Positions 16,997 to 26,578 of a DNA stretch of 53,946 bases are shown in pieces. The DNA comes from Brevibacterium sp. HMSC07C04. GTDB taxonomy: Bacteria; Actinomycetota; Actinomycetes; Actinomycetales; Brevibacteriaceae. The position numbers and the translations under genes are program-made. The notes under the pieces were generated by a model. The model saw nothing but the letters and a program-made list of their open reading frames with translations. It was not told the DNA's origin and did no database searches. The stretch is from contig NZ_KV823267.1 of NCBI RefSeq assembly GCF_001815905.1, forward strand, positions 1 to 53,946, written 5' to 3'. Position 1 is the first letter of the stretch; each line of letters opens with the position of its first letter.

Positions 16997-19153
16997 ATGA
17001 AGGGCTTTCAGACTTTCACCGGCTGGCTGGGCAGTGCTCCTGCCGACTGGTTTGCGGATTTTGTCCGCACTCGGCGCGATCTGGTTCGATCCGATACGGC
17101 AGCGCTCAGCCGCCTGGCCGGTTCGGCCTCCACTCGCAAAGGGGTGGCCGTTGCCCTGGAAGCGCTCAACGCCGATGAGCTGCAGGCGGCTCTGCGTGCA
17201 GCGAAGGCGGCGCGTGTTGATCCCGTTGTTCCCCGTGGGGAACTCAACGCCGGTTCGGATGTTCTCAGCCGTCTGATTCTTCTGGGCCTGCTGTGGCCCG
17301 CACACACTGGCAGCACAGGGGAGGCTGAACAGAGCGACCCGGGCGATGCCGAGGCCTTCGGCTTCCAGTCCGAGGCAATTGCCCTGCTGCCCACTTCTGC
17401 GGCGGAATCCGCCCACCCGCCGGAGTGGACGGAGTACACCCAGCCGAATGAACCCGTCCTCACCCCTATCCCCGAGTCTGTTGCCCGCAACGCCCAGGCG
17501 GCTGCCGCCGGGGCTGCAGGCGGCACAATCGCAGCTGCTGTGCGCGCAATCGAAGCGGACCCGCCCAGCCAGCTGATGTCCGGCGGTGTCGGCAAACGCG
17601 ATGTGCAGCGACTGTCATCAGCCCTTGACCTCGAATACGCGCAGACGATCTTCGTGCTCGAACTGTGCGGTTCTCTCAACCTCGTCGGCGTCGACAGCTC
17701 CAACATCGACCCCGTGTGGCTGCCCACGGCCGAATACGACGTCCTCAAGCGCACCGACCGCGGCAGCCTGCACGCAGCACTCGTGCGCGCCTGGCTGCGC
17801 ATGGGTGAAGACATCACCCACATCGCCGCCGGTCACACCCCTCGCGGTGACCGCGTGCACCCGCTTAACTCCGTTGTCAAACCCACCACCGCCAATCCCT
17901 ACGGCGGCCACCCCTCGGCCCTGCCGCCAGTCCGCTCAACCCGCTTCCGCCTGCTGCGGGCCCTGCACTCGCCAGAGTCACTGCTGCCCCGGCACGGCAG
18001 CGCCACCGCAGCCGGGACCTCGGCAGACTCCGGCACCTCGACAGCTCTGAGCATCCGGCTTGCCGACCTCACGGCGGCACTCCGGTGGCGCTATCCCCTG
18101 GCACCCGCGTTCAACCGCGACACCCTCGCCCAAATGCTGACCGAAGCGGAGTTCCTCGGCCTTGTCGCCACACCCCTGAGCGCCCCCGATTCCTGTGGGC
18201 TGACTCCTTTGGGCCGCGCACTGGCCGAACACCTGGATGCGTCCCTGCCCGCGGCCGCCCAGCCGCTGGACTACGCCGGATCAGCCGCCACAGTGCCAGC
18301 CGACTTCCCCGAAACAGTTGGGCAGCTCCTGCCGGACTACGCCGTAAGCGTCGTCATCCAGTCCGACCTCACCGCTGTGGCCACCGGCCCCGTCCACCCG
18401 GACCTGGCACAGAAACTCGATTCGATTGCAGACATAGAAACCCGCGGCCAGGGAACCGTGTACCGGTTCACCGAAAAGAGCATCGAACGGGCCCTGCGCG
18501 CGGGGCTGAACCGCACAGACATCGCCGACACTCTGCGCGAATGCTCCTCAACCGGGGTACCGCAGCCGCTGGAATTCCTCATCGACGGGGTCGCCTCCCG
18601 GCTCAACCGCGTGCAGGTGGCAGGCGCTCGCGGCGCCGTCATCGTCGACGACCCCGACGAACTCGACGCCATGCTGGCCGACCCGCTGCTCACCCCGGCC
18701 CAGCTGACCCGTGTGGCGCCCACCGTCGCGCTGTCCGGCATCAGCTCCGACCGCCTGCGCGCCCTGCTGGAAGGCGCGGGCACATCGACCCTGACCGAAG
18801 CCCCCTCAGCACAGCCGCGGCGCGCCCCCAGACAAACCGCACCAGCCGTCACCCGGCGCACCGCCCGCATTGCAGATGCCGACCTCGGCCGCTACATTGC
18901 CGGAGTTCGCAGCACAGCAGAAGCGACCGAGGGCGACCCGGCATCCACCTCGGGCATTCTGCGCGCAGCCATCGACCGGCAGCAGAGCGTCACCGTCACA
19001 CTCGCCCGCGCCGACGGCAGCAGCACCACCATCACTCTGACCCCAACGGCAATCACCGGCGGGCGAGTGCGCGGAATCCGCAACGGCAGTGAAATCGCAG
19101 CCTCACTGTCGCGGATCATCAGCGTCTCCCCCGCCGAGGAAGGCACACAGTGA
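16997..19153 (+). CDS. Helicase-associated protein (XPB partner, Helicase_C_3 type)
   Basis: 718 residues, Ala/Leu-rich and soluble. It belongs to the actinobacterial family annotated as helicase XPB/Ssl2 N-terminal-domain-like or Helicase_C_3. Winged-helix-like repeats are suggested by MSGGVGKRDVQRLSSALDLE and LRWRYPLAPAFNRDTLAQML, and PLEFLIDGVASRLNRVQVAGARGAVIVDDPDELDAML is a typical block. No ATPase motif is present. The C-terminal ~100 residues resemble a WYL-like β-barrel (VTVTLARADGSSTTITLTPTAITGGRVRGI). It overlaps the XPB helicase start by four bases (GTGA), so the two are translationally coupled and probably act together on DNA. Confidence 0.82.
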   Translation: MKGFQTFTGWLGSAPADWFADFVRTRRDLVRSDTAALSRLAGSASTRKGVAVALEALNADELQAALRAAKAARVDPVVPRGELNAGSDVLSRLILLGLLWPAHTGSTGEAEQSDPGDAEAFGFQSEAIALLPTSAAESAHPPEWTEYTQPNEPVLTPIPESVARNAQAAAAGAAGGTIAAAVRAIEADPPSQLMSGGVGKRDVQRLSSALDLEYAQTIFVLELCGSLNLVGVDSSNIDPVWLPTAEYDVLKRTDRGSLHAALVRAWLRMGEDITHIAAGHTPRGDRVHPLNSVVKPTTANPYGGHPSALPPVRSTRFRLLRALHSPESLLPRHGSATAAGTSADSGTSTALSIRLADLTAALRWRYPLAPAFNRDTLAQMLTEAEFLGLVATPLSAPDSCGLTPLGRALAEHLDASLPAAAQPLDYAGSAATVPADFPETVGQLLPDYAVSVVIQSDLTAVATGPVHPDLAQKLDSIADIETRGQGTVYRFTEKSIERALRAGLNRTDIADTLRECSSTGVPQPLEFLIDGVASRLNRVQVAGARGAVIVDDPDELDAMLADPLLTPAQLTRVAPTVALSGISSDRLRALLEGAGTSTLTEAPSAQPRRAPRQTAPAVTRRTARIADADLGRYIAGVRSTAEATEGDPASTSGILRAAIDRQQSVTVTLARADGSSTTITLTPTAITGGRVRGIRNGSEIAASLSRIISVSPAEEGTQ

Positions 19154-20880
19154 CAGGCCCCCTCGTCGTCCAGTCCGACAGCACAATCCTGCTGGAATCA
19201 GGCCATCCCGACGCCGCCGAAGCCGCAGCGGCAATCGCCCCGTTCGCCCAGCTGGCGCGCACGCCCGAGTACATTCACACGTACACCATCACACCGCTGG
19301 GACTGTGGAATGCCCGCGCTTCCGGCCACGATGCCGAATCCGTCATCGACACCCTGCTCGAATACGCCAAATACCCCGTCCCCCACGAACTGCTGCTGGA
19401 GATCGTCGATCTCATGGACCGTTTTGGGGTGCTGGTGCTGACCAGTTCGCCGGTGCACGGTCTGGTGCTCGAATCCTCAGACACCGCACTGCTGGAGAAC
19501 CTGGCCGAACAGCCCGAGCTCCAGGGCATCTTCGGCACCCGGATCGACCCCGGCACCATCGAGGTGTACCCCTCCGAACGCGGCGAACTGAAGTTCCGCC
19601 TGCTCAAACTGGGCCACCCGGTGGCCGACCACGCCGGCTACGTCGACGGTGAGGCACACACCATCGAACTGAACTACCACGAGGCGCCGTCAGGGGCCGC
19701 TGGTTCCCCCGACTCCCGTGAGGGGTCGGGAGGCTCCGGTGAGGCTCATGAGAGCGCAGGTGCCGCAGGTGGCCCTTCTGGTGGCGAAGAGTGGCGCCTG
19801 CGGCCCTATCAAGAAGACGCTGTGCAGACGTTTATGCGCGGTGAATCCGGTGTTGTCGTCCTGCCCTGCGGTGCGGGCAAAACAATCGTGGGCGCAGCGA
19901 CGATGGCGCAGGTGCGCACCACCACTCTCATCCTGGTGACCAATTCGGTGTCCGCCAAGCAGTGGAAGGCCGAACTGCTGCGCCGCACCAACCTGACAGA
20001 AGACGAAATCGGCGAATACTCCGGGGCGGTCAAAGAGATCCGACCTGTCACCATCGCCACCTACCAGGTGCTCACCACCCGCCGCAAAGGCTCCTACCTG
20101 CACCTGGAGCTGCTCGACGCTCGTGACTGGGGCCTGGTCATCTACGACGAAGTCCACCTGCTGCCGGCACCCGTCTTCCGCCTGACCGCGGGCCTGCAGG
20201 CGCGCCGCCGCCTGGGCCTGACTGCGACGCTCGTGCGCGAGGACGGCCGTGAAGACGAGGTCTTCAGCCTCATCGGCCCCAAGCAGTTCGAAGTTCCGTG
20301 GAAGGAAATCGAAGCCGCCGGCTACATCGCCACCGCCCACTGCGAAGAAGTGCGGGTCCGCCTGGACCGTTCAACCCGAGTGGCCTATGCCAGTGCCGAA
20401 GGCGAAGACCGCTACCGGCTGGCCGCCACCAGCGATGTCAAACTTCCCGTGGTTCGCCGCTTGGTGGAGAATCACCGTGATCAGCAGGTGCTCGTCATCG
20501 GCCAGTACCTCGATCAGCTGGAAGAACTCGGCGAAGAGCTGAACGCGCCCGTGCTGACGGGCAAAACCGGCGAAGCAGAACGCGAAAGACTCTACGAAGC
20601 GTTCCGCACGGGCGAAATCTCGGTGCTCGTGGTGTCAAAGGTCGCCAACTTCTCCGTCGACCTGCCAGAGGCCTCCGTCGCCATCCAGGTGTCAGGGTCC
20701 TTCGGCTCACGCCAGGAAGAAGCACAGCGGCTCGGGCGGATCCTGCGGCCCAAGGAAAGCCGCCAAGCGGCATCGTTCTACACCGTCGTGGCAGCCGAAA
20801 CGGTCGACGAGCAGTTCGCCGGCCACCGCCGGAGGTTCCTCACAGAACAGGGCTACAGCTACACCATCAGCAATGCCTGA
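19150..20880 (+). CDS. XPB/ERCC3-type DNA helicase
   Basis: 576 residues, superfamily 2 helicase, 3'-5' polarity in characterised homologues. The N-terminal ~190 residues are the XPB damage-recognition-like domain, followed by a Gly/Ser-rich linker. Helicase motifs: Walker A LPCGAGKT (~residue 240), Walker B with DEVH in IYDEVHLLP, motif III GLTATLVREDGRE, the RED-like segment just after it (REDGREDE), and motif VI QRLGRILRPK. No signs of damage to the gene. Bacterial XPB proteins are implicated in DNA repair; the exact pathway in actinobacteria is unsettled. It is co-transcribed with the preceding helicase-associated gene. Confidence 0.92.
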   Translation: MTGPLVVQSDSTILLESGHPDAAEAAAAIAPFAQLARTPEYIHTYTITPLGLWNARASGHDAESVIDTLLEYAKYPVPHELLLEIVDLMDRFGVLVLTSSPVHGLVLESSDTALLENLAEQPELQGIFGTRIDPGTIEVYPSERGELKFRLLKLGHPVADHAGYVDGEAHTIELNYHEAPSGAAGSPDSREGSGGSGEAHESAGAAGGPSGGEEWRLRPYQEDAVQTFMRGESGVVVLPCGAGKTIVGAATMAQVRTTTLILVTNSVSAKQWKAELLRRTNLTEDEIGEYSGAVKEIRPVTIATYQVLTTRRKGSYLHLELLDARDWGLVIYDEVHLLPAPVFRLTAGLQARRRLGLTATLVREDGREDEVFSLIGPKQFEVPWKEIEAAGYIATAHCEEVRVRLDRSTRVAYASAEGEDRYRLAATSDVKLPVVRRLVENHRDQQVLVIGQYLDQLEELGEELNAPVLTGKTGEAERERLYEAFRTGEISVLVVSKVANFSVDLPEASVAIQVSGSFGSRQEEAQRLGRILRPKESRQAASFYTVVAAETVDEQFAGHRRRFLTEQGYSYTISNA

Positions 20881-20916
20881 AGCCACCGCGCTGTCCACCT
20901 GACCAGAGCAGAGCCG

Positions 20917-21906
20917 TCAGCTCTCCGGGGCCTCTTCTTCGACGACCAAGTGAATTTCCGCGGTATCCGGGTGAACGTTCGTCCGGGCAATCACTCGGCG
21001 GCGCTCCTGTCGCTTCTCGCCGAGCTTGACGAAGACCACGCCGATGAGCACAAAAACACCGCCGATGGCCTGAACGGCAACGGGAAGGTCGCCCAGCAGA
21101 ATCCAGGCCATGACCACCGACATCGGAACCTCAATCAGGTTCATGAAGCTTGAAATGGTCGAACCGATGTAGCGCACGCCCACAACCGCCGTGGTGTAGG
21201 CCCCGCCTGTGCACAGCAGCAGAGCCAGCGCAACCGCCCACCAGGGAAGGACGGTGCCGTTGGCGTCGAGATCCTGCGTGGTCATACCTGCCGGGATGAG
21301 GCCCACCGCTGTGATGAGAGCGACTACAACAGCGCCGATGCCCATTGTGATGCAGATGAGAGTCACCGACGGAAAGCTGAGATCGGCCTTGGCGGACATG
21401 ACGAAGAACGCGGCCAGGCACACCGCAGCAGACAGAGCGAAGAACACACCCAGCAGATCAACGGAAGAACCGCGCGGATCCAGGATGATGAGCAGGCCCA
21501 CCGCCGCGGCGACAATGCCGATGAACGTCAGAGTGGACGGGCGGAAGCGGGTGCTCGCCCACACCCACAGCACAATCATGAGCGGGGCGGTCATCTCCAG
21601 AAGCAGCGCAATAGGCGGGCTCATGCGCTCAATCGCCAAAAAGAACAGCAGCTGCACACCGGCCATGCAGACGACACCGTAGGTCAGCACGTACCAGCGG
21701 GCCTGCCACACTTCGCGCCAGCGGCCGCGCATCTGAATGAACATCGGAATCGCCAGCAGGAGGCAGCTTCCGGCCAGGCGCACAAACGTCACCGGCCCCG
21801 GAGTCCAGTCACCCGCATACATGAGCTTGCCCAAGGGTGCGCAGATGGCGAACAGAAAGCACGACACCAGCGTGATGAGCAGGCCGAGAATGAAGTTCCG
21901 ATTCAC
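20917..21906 (-). CDS. EamA/DMT-family transporter
   Basis: About 329 residues with ten predicted helices arranged as two five-helix EamA repeats. Typical segments are LISCFLFAICAPLGKLM-like at the N terminus, LLLEMTAPLMIVLWVW at the end of repeat 1 and TISSFMNLIEVPMSVVMAWILLGDLP in repeat 2. These act as drug/metabolite exporters (RhtA/YddG-like), with amino acids as likely but unproven substrates. The start is uncertain: GTG at 21906 gives a membrane helix directly, with CACGAT six bases upstream as a weak leaderless -10. The longer form from 21960 would add 18 polar residues. Confidence 0.82.
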   Translation of the reverse strand: MNRNFILGLLITLVSCFLFAICAPLGKLMYAGDWTPGPVTFVRLAGSCLLLAIPMFIQMRGRWREVWQARWYVLTYGVVCMAGVQLLFFLAIERMSPPIALLLEMTAPLMIVLWVWASTRFRPSTLTFIGIVAAAVGLLIILDPRGSSVDLLGVFFALSAAVCLAAFFVMSAKADLSFPSVTLICITMGIGAVVVALITAVGLIPAGMTTQDLDANGTVLPWWAVALALLLCTGGAYTTAVVGVRYIGSTISSFMNLIEVPMSVVMAWILLGDLPVAVQAIGGVFVLIGVVFVKLGEKRQERRRVIARTNVHPDTAEIHLVVEEEAPES

Positions 21907-22046
21907 CGAATCATCGTGGGGGCTGGCCCGAGTTGAAGTCAAGACGGGTGGAGGCCGCACTTCCCCGACATCACGCCTGAGAAGCCCCGCTGAGGTACTG
22001 CCGAAATCGGCCCGGACTCGACGGGGTGAAAGTCACCGTCGGGCGG

Positions 22047-22052
22047 TAACGT
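22047..22052 (+). promoter_or_regulatory. -10 element TAACGT, leaderless start
   Basis: TAACGT ends seven bases before the ATG at 22060, and no Shine-Dalgarno sequence is present. Confidence 0.45.
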
Positions 22053-22059
22053 TGTACCC

Positions 22060-23673
22060 ATGTTTGCCATTCTCACGATCACAGCTGTCGCGCTGCTGTT
22101 CCTCGGCAGCATCGCACTGGCAATTCTCCACACTCTCTGGTGGCTCATAGCCGTCGTCATCTTCGGGGCTCTGCTGGCGCTGGCGATCTACGACGTCGTC
22201 CAACCCCGACTAGCCGTGCTGCGCATCTACCCCCTGCTGGGCCACATGCGGTACCTCATGGAAGAGATCCGCCCCATGATCCAGCAGTACTTTGTGGAAA
22301 GGAACTGGGACGGTCGGCCCTACGACGCCGACGCCCGCGCCCTCATCTACGAACGCGCACGCGGCATCCACGCTGAAAAGTCCTTCGGAACGGAACTGGA
22401 AGTCCGCGACTCCGGCTACGAATACCTGCTGCACTCCGTTGTCCCCGGCAAGCGCCCCCAAGGCGAACACCGGGTGGTCATCGGCGGACCGCAGTGTTCC
22501 CAGCCGTTCGACGTTTCGCTGCTGAACATCGCCTCCATGTCCTACGGTGCTCTGTCCGTCAACGCGGTGCGCGCCATGAACCGCGGGGCCCACAAGGGCG
22601 GATTCTTCCAGGAAACCGGTGAGGGCGGTGTGACTCGCTACCACCTGGAATCCGGGGCGGACATCGTGTGGGAGTTCGGATCCGGCTACTTCGGCTGCCG
22701 TACTCCCGAAGGCAACTTCAACCCCGAAATGTTCGCCCAGAGGGTCGTCCACCCCCACATCAAGGGCGTGCTCATCAAACTGTCACAGGGCGCTAAACCC
22801 GGCCTCGGCGGTGTTCTGCCGGCTGAGAAGATCACGCCTGAAATCGTTGAGGCCCGCGGTGTAGTGCCCGGCAAAGACTGCATCTCCCCGCCATCGCACA
22901 CGGCCTTCACAACTCCGACCGAACTCATGCAGTTCGTCGGTCAGCTGCGCGAACTGTCCGGCGGCAAGCCGATCGGCTTCAAACTGTGCGTGGGCCTGCG
23001 CACGGACGTTCTGGCAATCGTCAAGGCCATGCTGGAAACCGGCATCCTGCCGGACTTCATCGTGATTGACGGCTCCGAGGGCGGAACAGGCGCCGCCCCG
23101 CTGGAATACGAAGACCACGTGGGCACGCCGCTGACCGAGGGCCTCATCCTCATGCACAACGCGCTCGTGGGTGCGGGACTTCGCAAACACATCAAGATCG
23201 GCGCGGCTGGCAAGATCGTCGCCGGCACCGACATCATCCGCCGCATTGCCCAGGGCGCTGACTACTGCCTGGCTGCGCGCGCCATGATGATGGCCACCGG
23301 CTGCATTCAGGCCCAGCGCTGCCACACCAACAAGTGCCCCACCGGCGTGGCCACGCAGAACCCGCACCTGTACCGCGGGCTCGATGTCGATGACAAGGCC
23401 GAGCAGGTGTACCACTATCACAAGTCGACCGTTGCAGAAACAGCGCAGATGATAGCCACGATCGGCTTGGACAGTCCCGATCAGCTTCGCCCCTCGCACG
23501 TGTTCCGCCGCGTTTCGCAGTCGCGCACCGAGTCCTACGCCGAGGCCTATGACTGGCTGGAAGAAGGCGAACTTCTGGGCACACCGCGCCGCAGCTGGGC
23601 CGAAGACTGGAACCACGCCGACCCGCACCGGTTCGGCCCGCCCATTTCCGCTGGCTTCCGCGGGTCCGCCTAA
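22060..23673 (+). CDS. Membrane-anchored FMN-dependent glutamate-synthase-like oxidoreductase
   Basis: 537 residues. Two N-terminal membrane helices (ILTITAVALLFLGSIALAIL and WWLIAVVIFGALLALAIY) are followed by a single domain like the FMN/Fe-S synthase domain of glutamate synthase. Seen: SYGALSVNAVRAMNRGAHKGG, GEGGVTRYHLESGADIVWEFGSGYFGCR, KLSQGAKPGLGGVLPAEKIT (substrate/FMN loop), DGSEGGTGAAPLEY and CIQAQRCHTNKCPTGVATQ, whose three Cys are positioned as the 3Fe-4S ligands. The amidotransferase and central domains of true GltB are missing. Such stand-alone proteins (sometimes called GltB-like or FMN-binding glutamate synthase family) have an unknown substrate. Confidence 0.85.
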   Translation: MFAILTITAVALLFLGSIALAILHTLWWLIAVVIFGALLALAIYDVVQPRLAVLRIYPLLGHMRYLMEEIRPMIQQYFVERNWDGRPYDADARALIYERARGIHAEKSFGTELEVRDSGYEYLLHSVVPGKRPQGEHRVVIGGPQCSQPFDVSLLNIASMSYGALSVNAVRAMNRGAHKGGFFQETGEGGVTRYHLESGADIVWEFGSGYFGCRTPEGNFNPEMFAQRVVHPHIKGVLIKLSQGAKPGLGGVLPAEKITPEIVEARGVVPGKDCISPPSHTAFTTPTELMQFVGQLRELSGGKPIGFKLCVGLRTDVLAIVKAMLETGILPDFIVIDGSEGGTGAAPLEYEDHVGTPLTEGLILMHNALVGAGLRKHIKIGAAGKIVAGTDIIRRIAQGADYCLAARAMMMATGCIQAQRCHTNKCPTGVATQNPHLYRGLDVDDKAEQVYHYHKSTVAETAQMIATIGLDSPDQLRPSHVFRRVSQSRTESYAEAYDWLEEGELLGTPRRSWAEDWNHADPHRFGPPISAGFRGSA

Positions 23674-23692
23674 GGCTGCCGGGGCTCGGAGT

Positions 23693-23728
23693 TTGAGAAT
23701 CCTCTTAGACTCCGAGCCTTTTCTGTGT
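23693..23728 (+). terminator. Rho-independent terminator
   Basis: GGCTCGGAGT pairs with ACTCCGAGCC (10 bp) and is followed by TTTTCT. It ends the transcript of the glutamate-synthase-like gene. Confidence 0.88.
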
Positions 23729-23866
23729 GCCGCGCTCTCAACCTGGTCCACAGATGGGCCCCTGCATGCACAGCACTGAACGAATACGCACTCAATGTGA
23801 TCCATGCAACAATGATATTCAGGCAGCTTCCAGCAAACATTCAGACTTGAAGAGCAGACTGATGGC

Positions 23867-24637
23867 ATGACGACTCCCATCACCCCAGACCAGGACACGC
23901 AGGAAGTCGAAGCGACCCTGCTCGTTGTCGACGATGAACCCAATATTCGCGAACTGCTGTCCACCAGCCTGCGGTTTGCCGGCTTCGAAGTCATTTCGGC
24001 AGCCAACGGGGCCGAAGCCCTGCGCCTGGCTGAACAGCAGGTGCCGGACCTCCTGGTGCTCGACGTCATGCTCCCCGACATGGACGGGTTCACCGTCACC
24101 CGCCGTCTGCGCCAGTCCGGCCTCCACATTCCGGTGGTGTTCCTCACCGCCCGCGATGACACCTCGGACAAGATCACGGGCCTGACCGTCGGCGGTGACG
24201 ACTATGTGACCAAGCCGTTCAGCCTCGAAGAGGTCGTCGCTCGCATCCGGGCGGTCCTGCGCCGCACCCACGCCGCAGAAGAAGAAGAGACCGCCGTCAT
24301 CGAAGTCGGCGAACTCGAACTCGACGACGACACCCACGAAGTGCGCCGCGCGGGCATCCTCATCGACCTGTCCCCCACCGAATTCAAACTGCTGCGCTAC
24401 CTCATGCTCAACGCCAACCGCGTGCTGTCGAAATCGCAGATCCTCGACCACGTGTGGGAGTACGACTTCGGCGGCGACACCGGAATCGTGGAATCCTATA
24501 TTTCGTATCTGCGCCGCAAGATCGACGTAGCCCCCAAGACAGACGAAGCCGGCAACCCCATCGACCTCGAATGGACTCCCATGATCCAGACCAAACGGGG
24601 CGTGGGATACATGCTGCGCACGACAGACTCCAAGTAA
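23867..24637 (+). CDS. OmpR/PhoB-type response regulator (MprA/CgtR-like)
   Basis: 256 residues. The receiver domain has the acidic pocket VVDDEP, the phospho-acceptor Asp in LLVLDVMLPD and the conserved Thr and Lys in FLTARDD and VTKPF. The DNA-binding winged helix (residues ~150-250) ends in RRKIDV...TKRGVGYMLR, as in PhoB/MprA. A negatively charged linker (AEEEETAVIEVGELELDDDT) joins the domains. The downstream kinase and HtrA protease resemble the mycobacterial MprAB-PepD system that senses envelope stress, so the same role is likely; the family assignment is firm, the regulon is inference. No clear Shine-Dalgarno before the ATG. Confidence 0.9.
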   Translation: MTTPITPDQDTQEVEATLLVVDDEPNIRELLSTSLRFAGFEVISAANGAEALRLAEQQVPDLLVLDVMLPDMDGFTVTRRLRQSGLHIPVVFLTARDDTSDKITGLTVGGDDYVTKPFSLEEVVARIRAVLRRTHAAEEEETAVIEVGELELDDDTHEVRRAGILIDLSPTEFKLLRYLMLNANRVLSKSQILDHVWEYDFGGDTGIVESYISYLRRKIDVAPKTDEAGNPIDLEWTPMIQTKRGVGYMLRTTDSK

Positions 24638-24640
24638 ACA

Positions 24641-24682
24641 TGCATCGACAAGGGGCGGGACCGACAGGCTCGCCCCTTTGCA
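24641..24682 (+). other. Hairpin between response regulator and kinase genes
   Basis: AAGGGGCG and CGCCCCTT (24650-24657, 24671-24678) form an 8-bp stem that can extend with two further pairs inside and, across a 5-nt bulge, with TGCA/TGCA outside. No T-run follows. The kinase ribosome-binding site GGAAAG begins three bases later, so the structure could tune kinase translation or cause partial termination. Confidence 0.55.
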
Positions 24683-24700
24683 TTGGAAAGCACACTGACT

Positions 24701-26578
24701 TTGACCACCCCCGCTCAGCGCCGCTCATCACACGTCCTGTGGCAAGACTGGTCGCTCACCGGCAAGCTGCTGGCGATCATGATGACCCTCATGCTGCTCG
24801 TACTCACCGGCACGAGCGCATGGGTCCTTGAGAACCTTCGCGCATCGCTCATCGAGCGCACAGACCAGCGCCTGGTCACCACATCGCAGGCACTGGCCAT
24901 CAAAGCTGCCGACGAAGTCATGACGCGCACCCCGCTGCAGAACACCTCGCAAGACCAGATCATCAGCTCAATGCTGCCGGGAACCTACTACGTGCAGTTC
25001 TACACGGCAGACGGCCGCAAAGCATATGACCCGGTCGCCCCCTCGGAGACCAACGTTCCCTACCTGCCGGAAGTCAACACGAAGACGGTTGCAGAGAACC
25101 GCAGCCAGCCATTCACCGTTCCCGGAAGCACGTCGCAGTGGCGGGTGCGCACCCTGCCGCTGAAGAACTCCGACATGCTCGTGGCAATCGCCCTTCCGTT
25201 TGACAAGGACATCGACGACATCAGCGAGTACGCCCGCAATACGATGATCGGCATCGGCGTACTGGCGCTGGCGATCGTCGGCGGCGTCGGCTATTTCGCC
25301 ATCACCAACACCTTCCGTCCTCTGCGCGACATCGAAAAAACGGCCTCCCGCATTGCCGCCGGCGACCTCTCGCAGCGCGTGACTGAATACCCCAGCTCCA
25401 CAGAGCTCGGGCGCCTGTCCAGTGCCCTGAACACCATGCTCGGGCACATTGAGGACTCCTTTGACGGGCGCAAAGCCTCCGAAAAGCGCATCCGACAATT
25501 CGTTTCGGACGCGTCCCACGAACTGCGCACACCGCTTGTCACCATCCGCGGCTACGCGGAGCTCTACCGGCAGGGTGCTGTGCAGAAGCCCGAAGACGTC
25601 GGCCAGATCATGGGCCGGATCGAAGCTGAGTCCATCCGCATGGGCGATCTCGTCGAAGACCTCGTGGTGCTTGCCCGGCTCGACAGCGAGCGCCGCGCTG
25701 AAATCGGTCCCGTAGACATGGCCGCCGCCGTCCGCGACACCGCAGCCGACACTGCCGCCCAGGCACCCCAGCGCGAAATCTCGTTCATAGGCCTCGACGG
25801 CGAAGACGCACCCGAACTTCCGCTCATCGAAGGCGCTGATTCCAAACTCCGACAAGTCGTCAGCAACCTGGCGGGCAATGCCCTGCGGCACACGGCGGAC
25901 GATGTCGCAATCGACTTCGCCGTCGGAGTCGTAGATGTTCCCGAAAGCAGCGACGCTGCCGACAATACTGACGAAACAGCCAAGCAGTCCCGCGGTGCAC
26001 TTGATTTCGTCACCGGGCCGGTCCGCATATTCAAACGCGACAGCAGCCGCACCGACGCCAAAACCCAGGGCAAGGGCCAAAGCAAGGCTCAGGACAAGGC
26101 CACAGCGAAGAACGGTGCGACAAACACGGCAAAAGCTCCGGAAAAGGCCCAGGCCAGCTCGGCAGGCCAGAAGACGAGCACTGCTGCAGACAACAGCGCA
26201 AGTGCGACTGCCGAGGCGCAGACGGCTGCCGGCGAACAGCCGCTGGCACCGCCGGGCACCGGGGGCATCATCGTTCCCGACATTCTCGAAGGATTCCCCG
26301 CGGGACGCGTGCGCATTGAAGTGCGCGACCACGGCGAGGGAATTGATCCTGAGATAGCTCCCCGAGTGTTCGAAAGGTTCTACCGTCTGGACTCATCCCG
26401 CGACCGCTCCACCGGCGGGTCCGGCTTGGGGCTGTCAATCGTCAAGGCGATAATCGACTCCCATAAGGGCGAAATCTCCGTCCACGAAACTCCCGGCGGC
26501 GGAGCAACGTTCCGCGTCGACCTGCCCATTCCGCCGGAGGGCGTGCTGCCTGAAACCACCAGAAAGGACCGCTCATGA
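24701..26578 (+). CDS. Sensor histidine kinase (MprB/CgtS-like) with an insertion in the ATP-binding domain
   Basis: About 625 residues. Two membrane helices (LLAIMMTLMLLVLTGTSAWVL and NTMIGIGVLALAIVGGVGYFA) bracket a ~140-residue extracytoplasmic sensor. HAMP follows, then the H box VSDASHELRTP (His ~273) and an N box VVSNLAGNALRHT. Between the N box and the G1 box VRDHGEGI lie about 120 extra residues rich in Ala, Lys, Gln, Thr and Ser. F box FERFYRLD and G2 GGSGLGLSIV are intact, so ATP binding should be possible. TTG at 24701 is preferred because GGAAAG is ten bases upstream; TTG at 24683 would add six residues. The stop overlaps the htrA ATG (ATGA). Confidence 0.88.
   Translation: MTTPAQRRSSHVLWQDWSLTGKLLAIMMTLMLLVLTGTSAWVLENLRASLIERTDQRLVTTSQALAIKAADEVMTRTPLQNTSQDQIISSMLPGTYYVQFYTADGRKAYDPVAPSETNVPYLPEVNTKTVAENRSQPFTVPGSTSQWRVRTLPLKNSDMLVAIALPFDKDIDDISEYARNTMIGIGVLALAIVGGVGYFAITNTFRPLRDIEKTASRIAAGDLSQRVTEYPSSTELGRLSSALNTMLGHIEDSFDGRKASEKRIRQFVSDASHELRTPLVTIRGYAELYRQGAVQKPEDVGQIMGRIEAESIRMGDLVEDLVVLARLDSERRAEIGPVDMAAAVRDTAADTAAQAPQREISFIGLDGEDAPELPLIEGADSKLRQVVSNLAGNALRHTADDVAIDFAVGVVDVPESSDAADNTDETAKQSRGALDFVTGPVRIFKRDSSRTDAKTQGKGQSKAQDKATAKNGATNTAKAPEKAQASSAGQKTSTAADNSASATAEAQTAAGEQPLAPPGTGGIIVPDILEGFPAGRVRIEVRDHGEGIDPEIAPRVFERFYRLDSSRDRSTGGSGLGLSIVKAIIDSHKGEISVHETPGGGATFRVDLPIPPEGVLPETTRKDRS

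Noticed and set aside
22783..24177. 464-codon minus-strand frame across the glutamate-synthase-like and regulator genes
   Set aside because: It spans two genes and a terminator and has no coherent domain.
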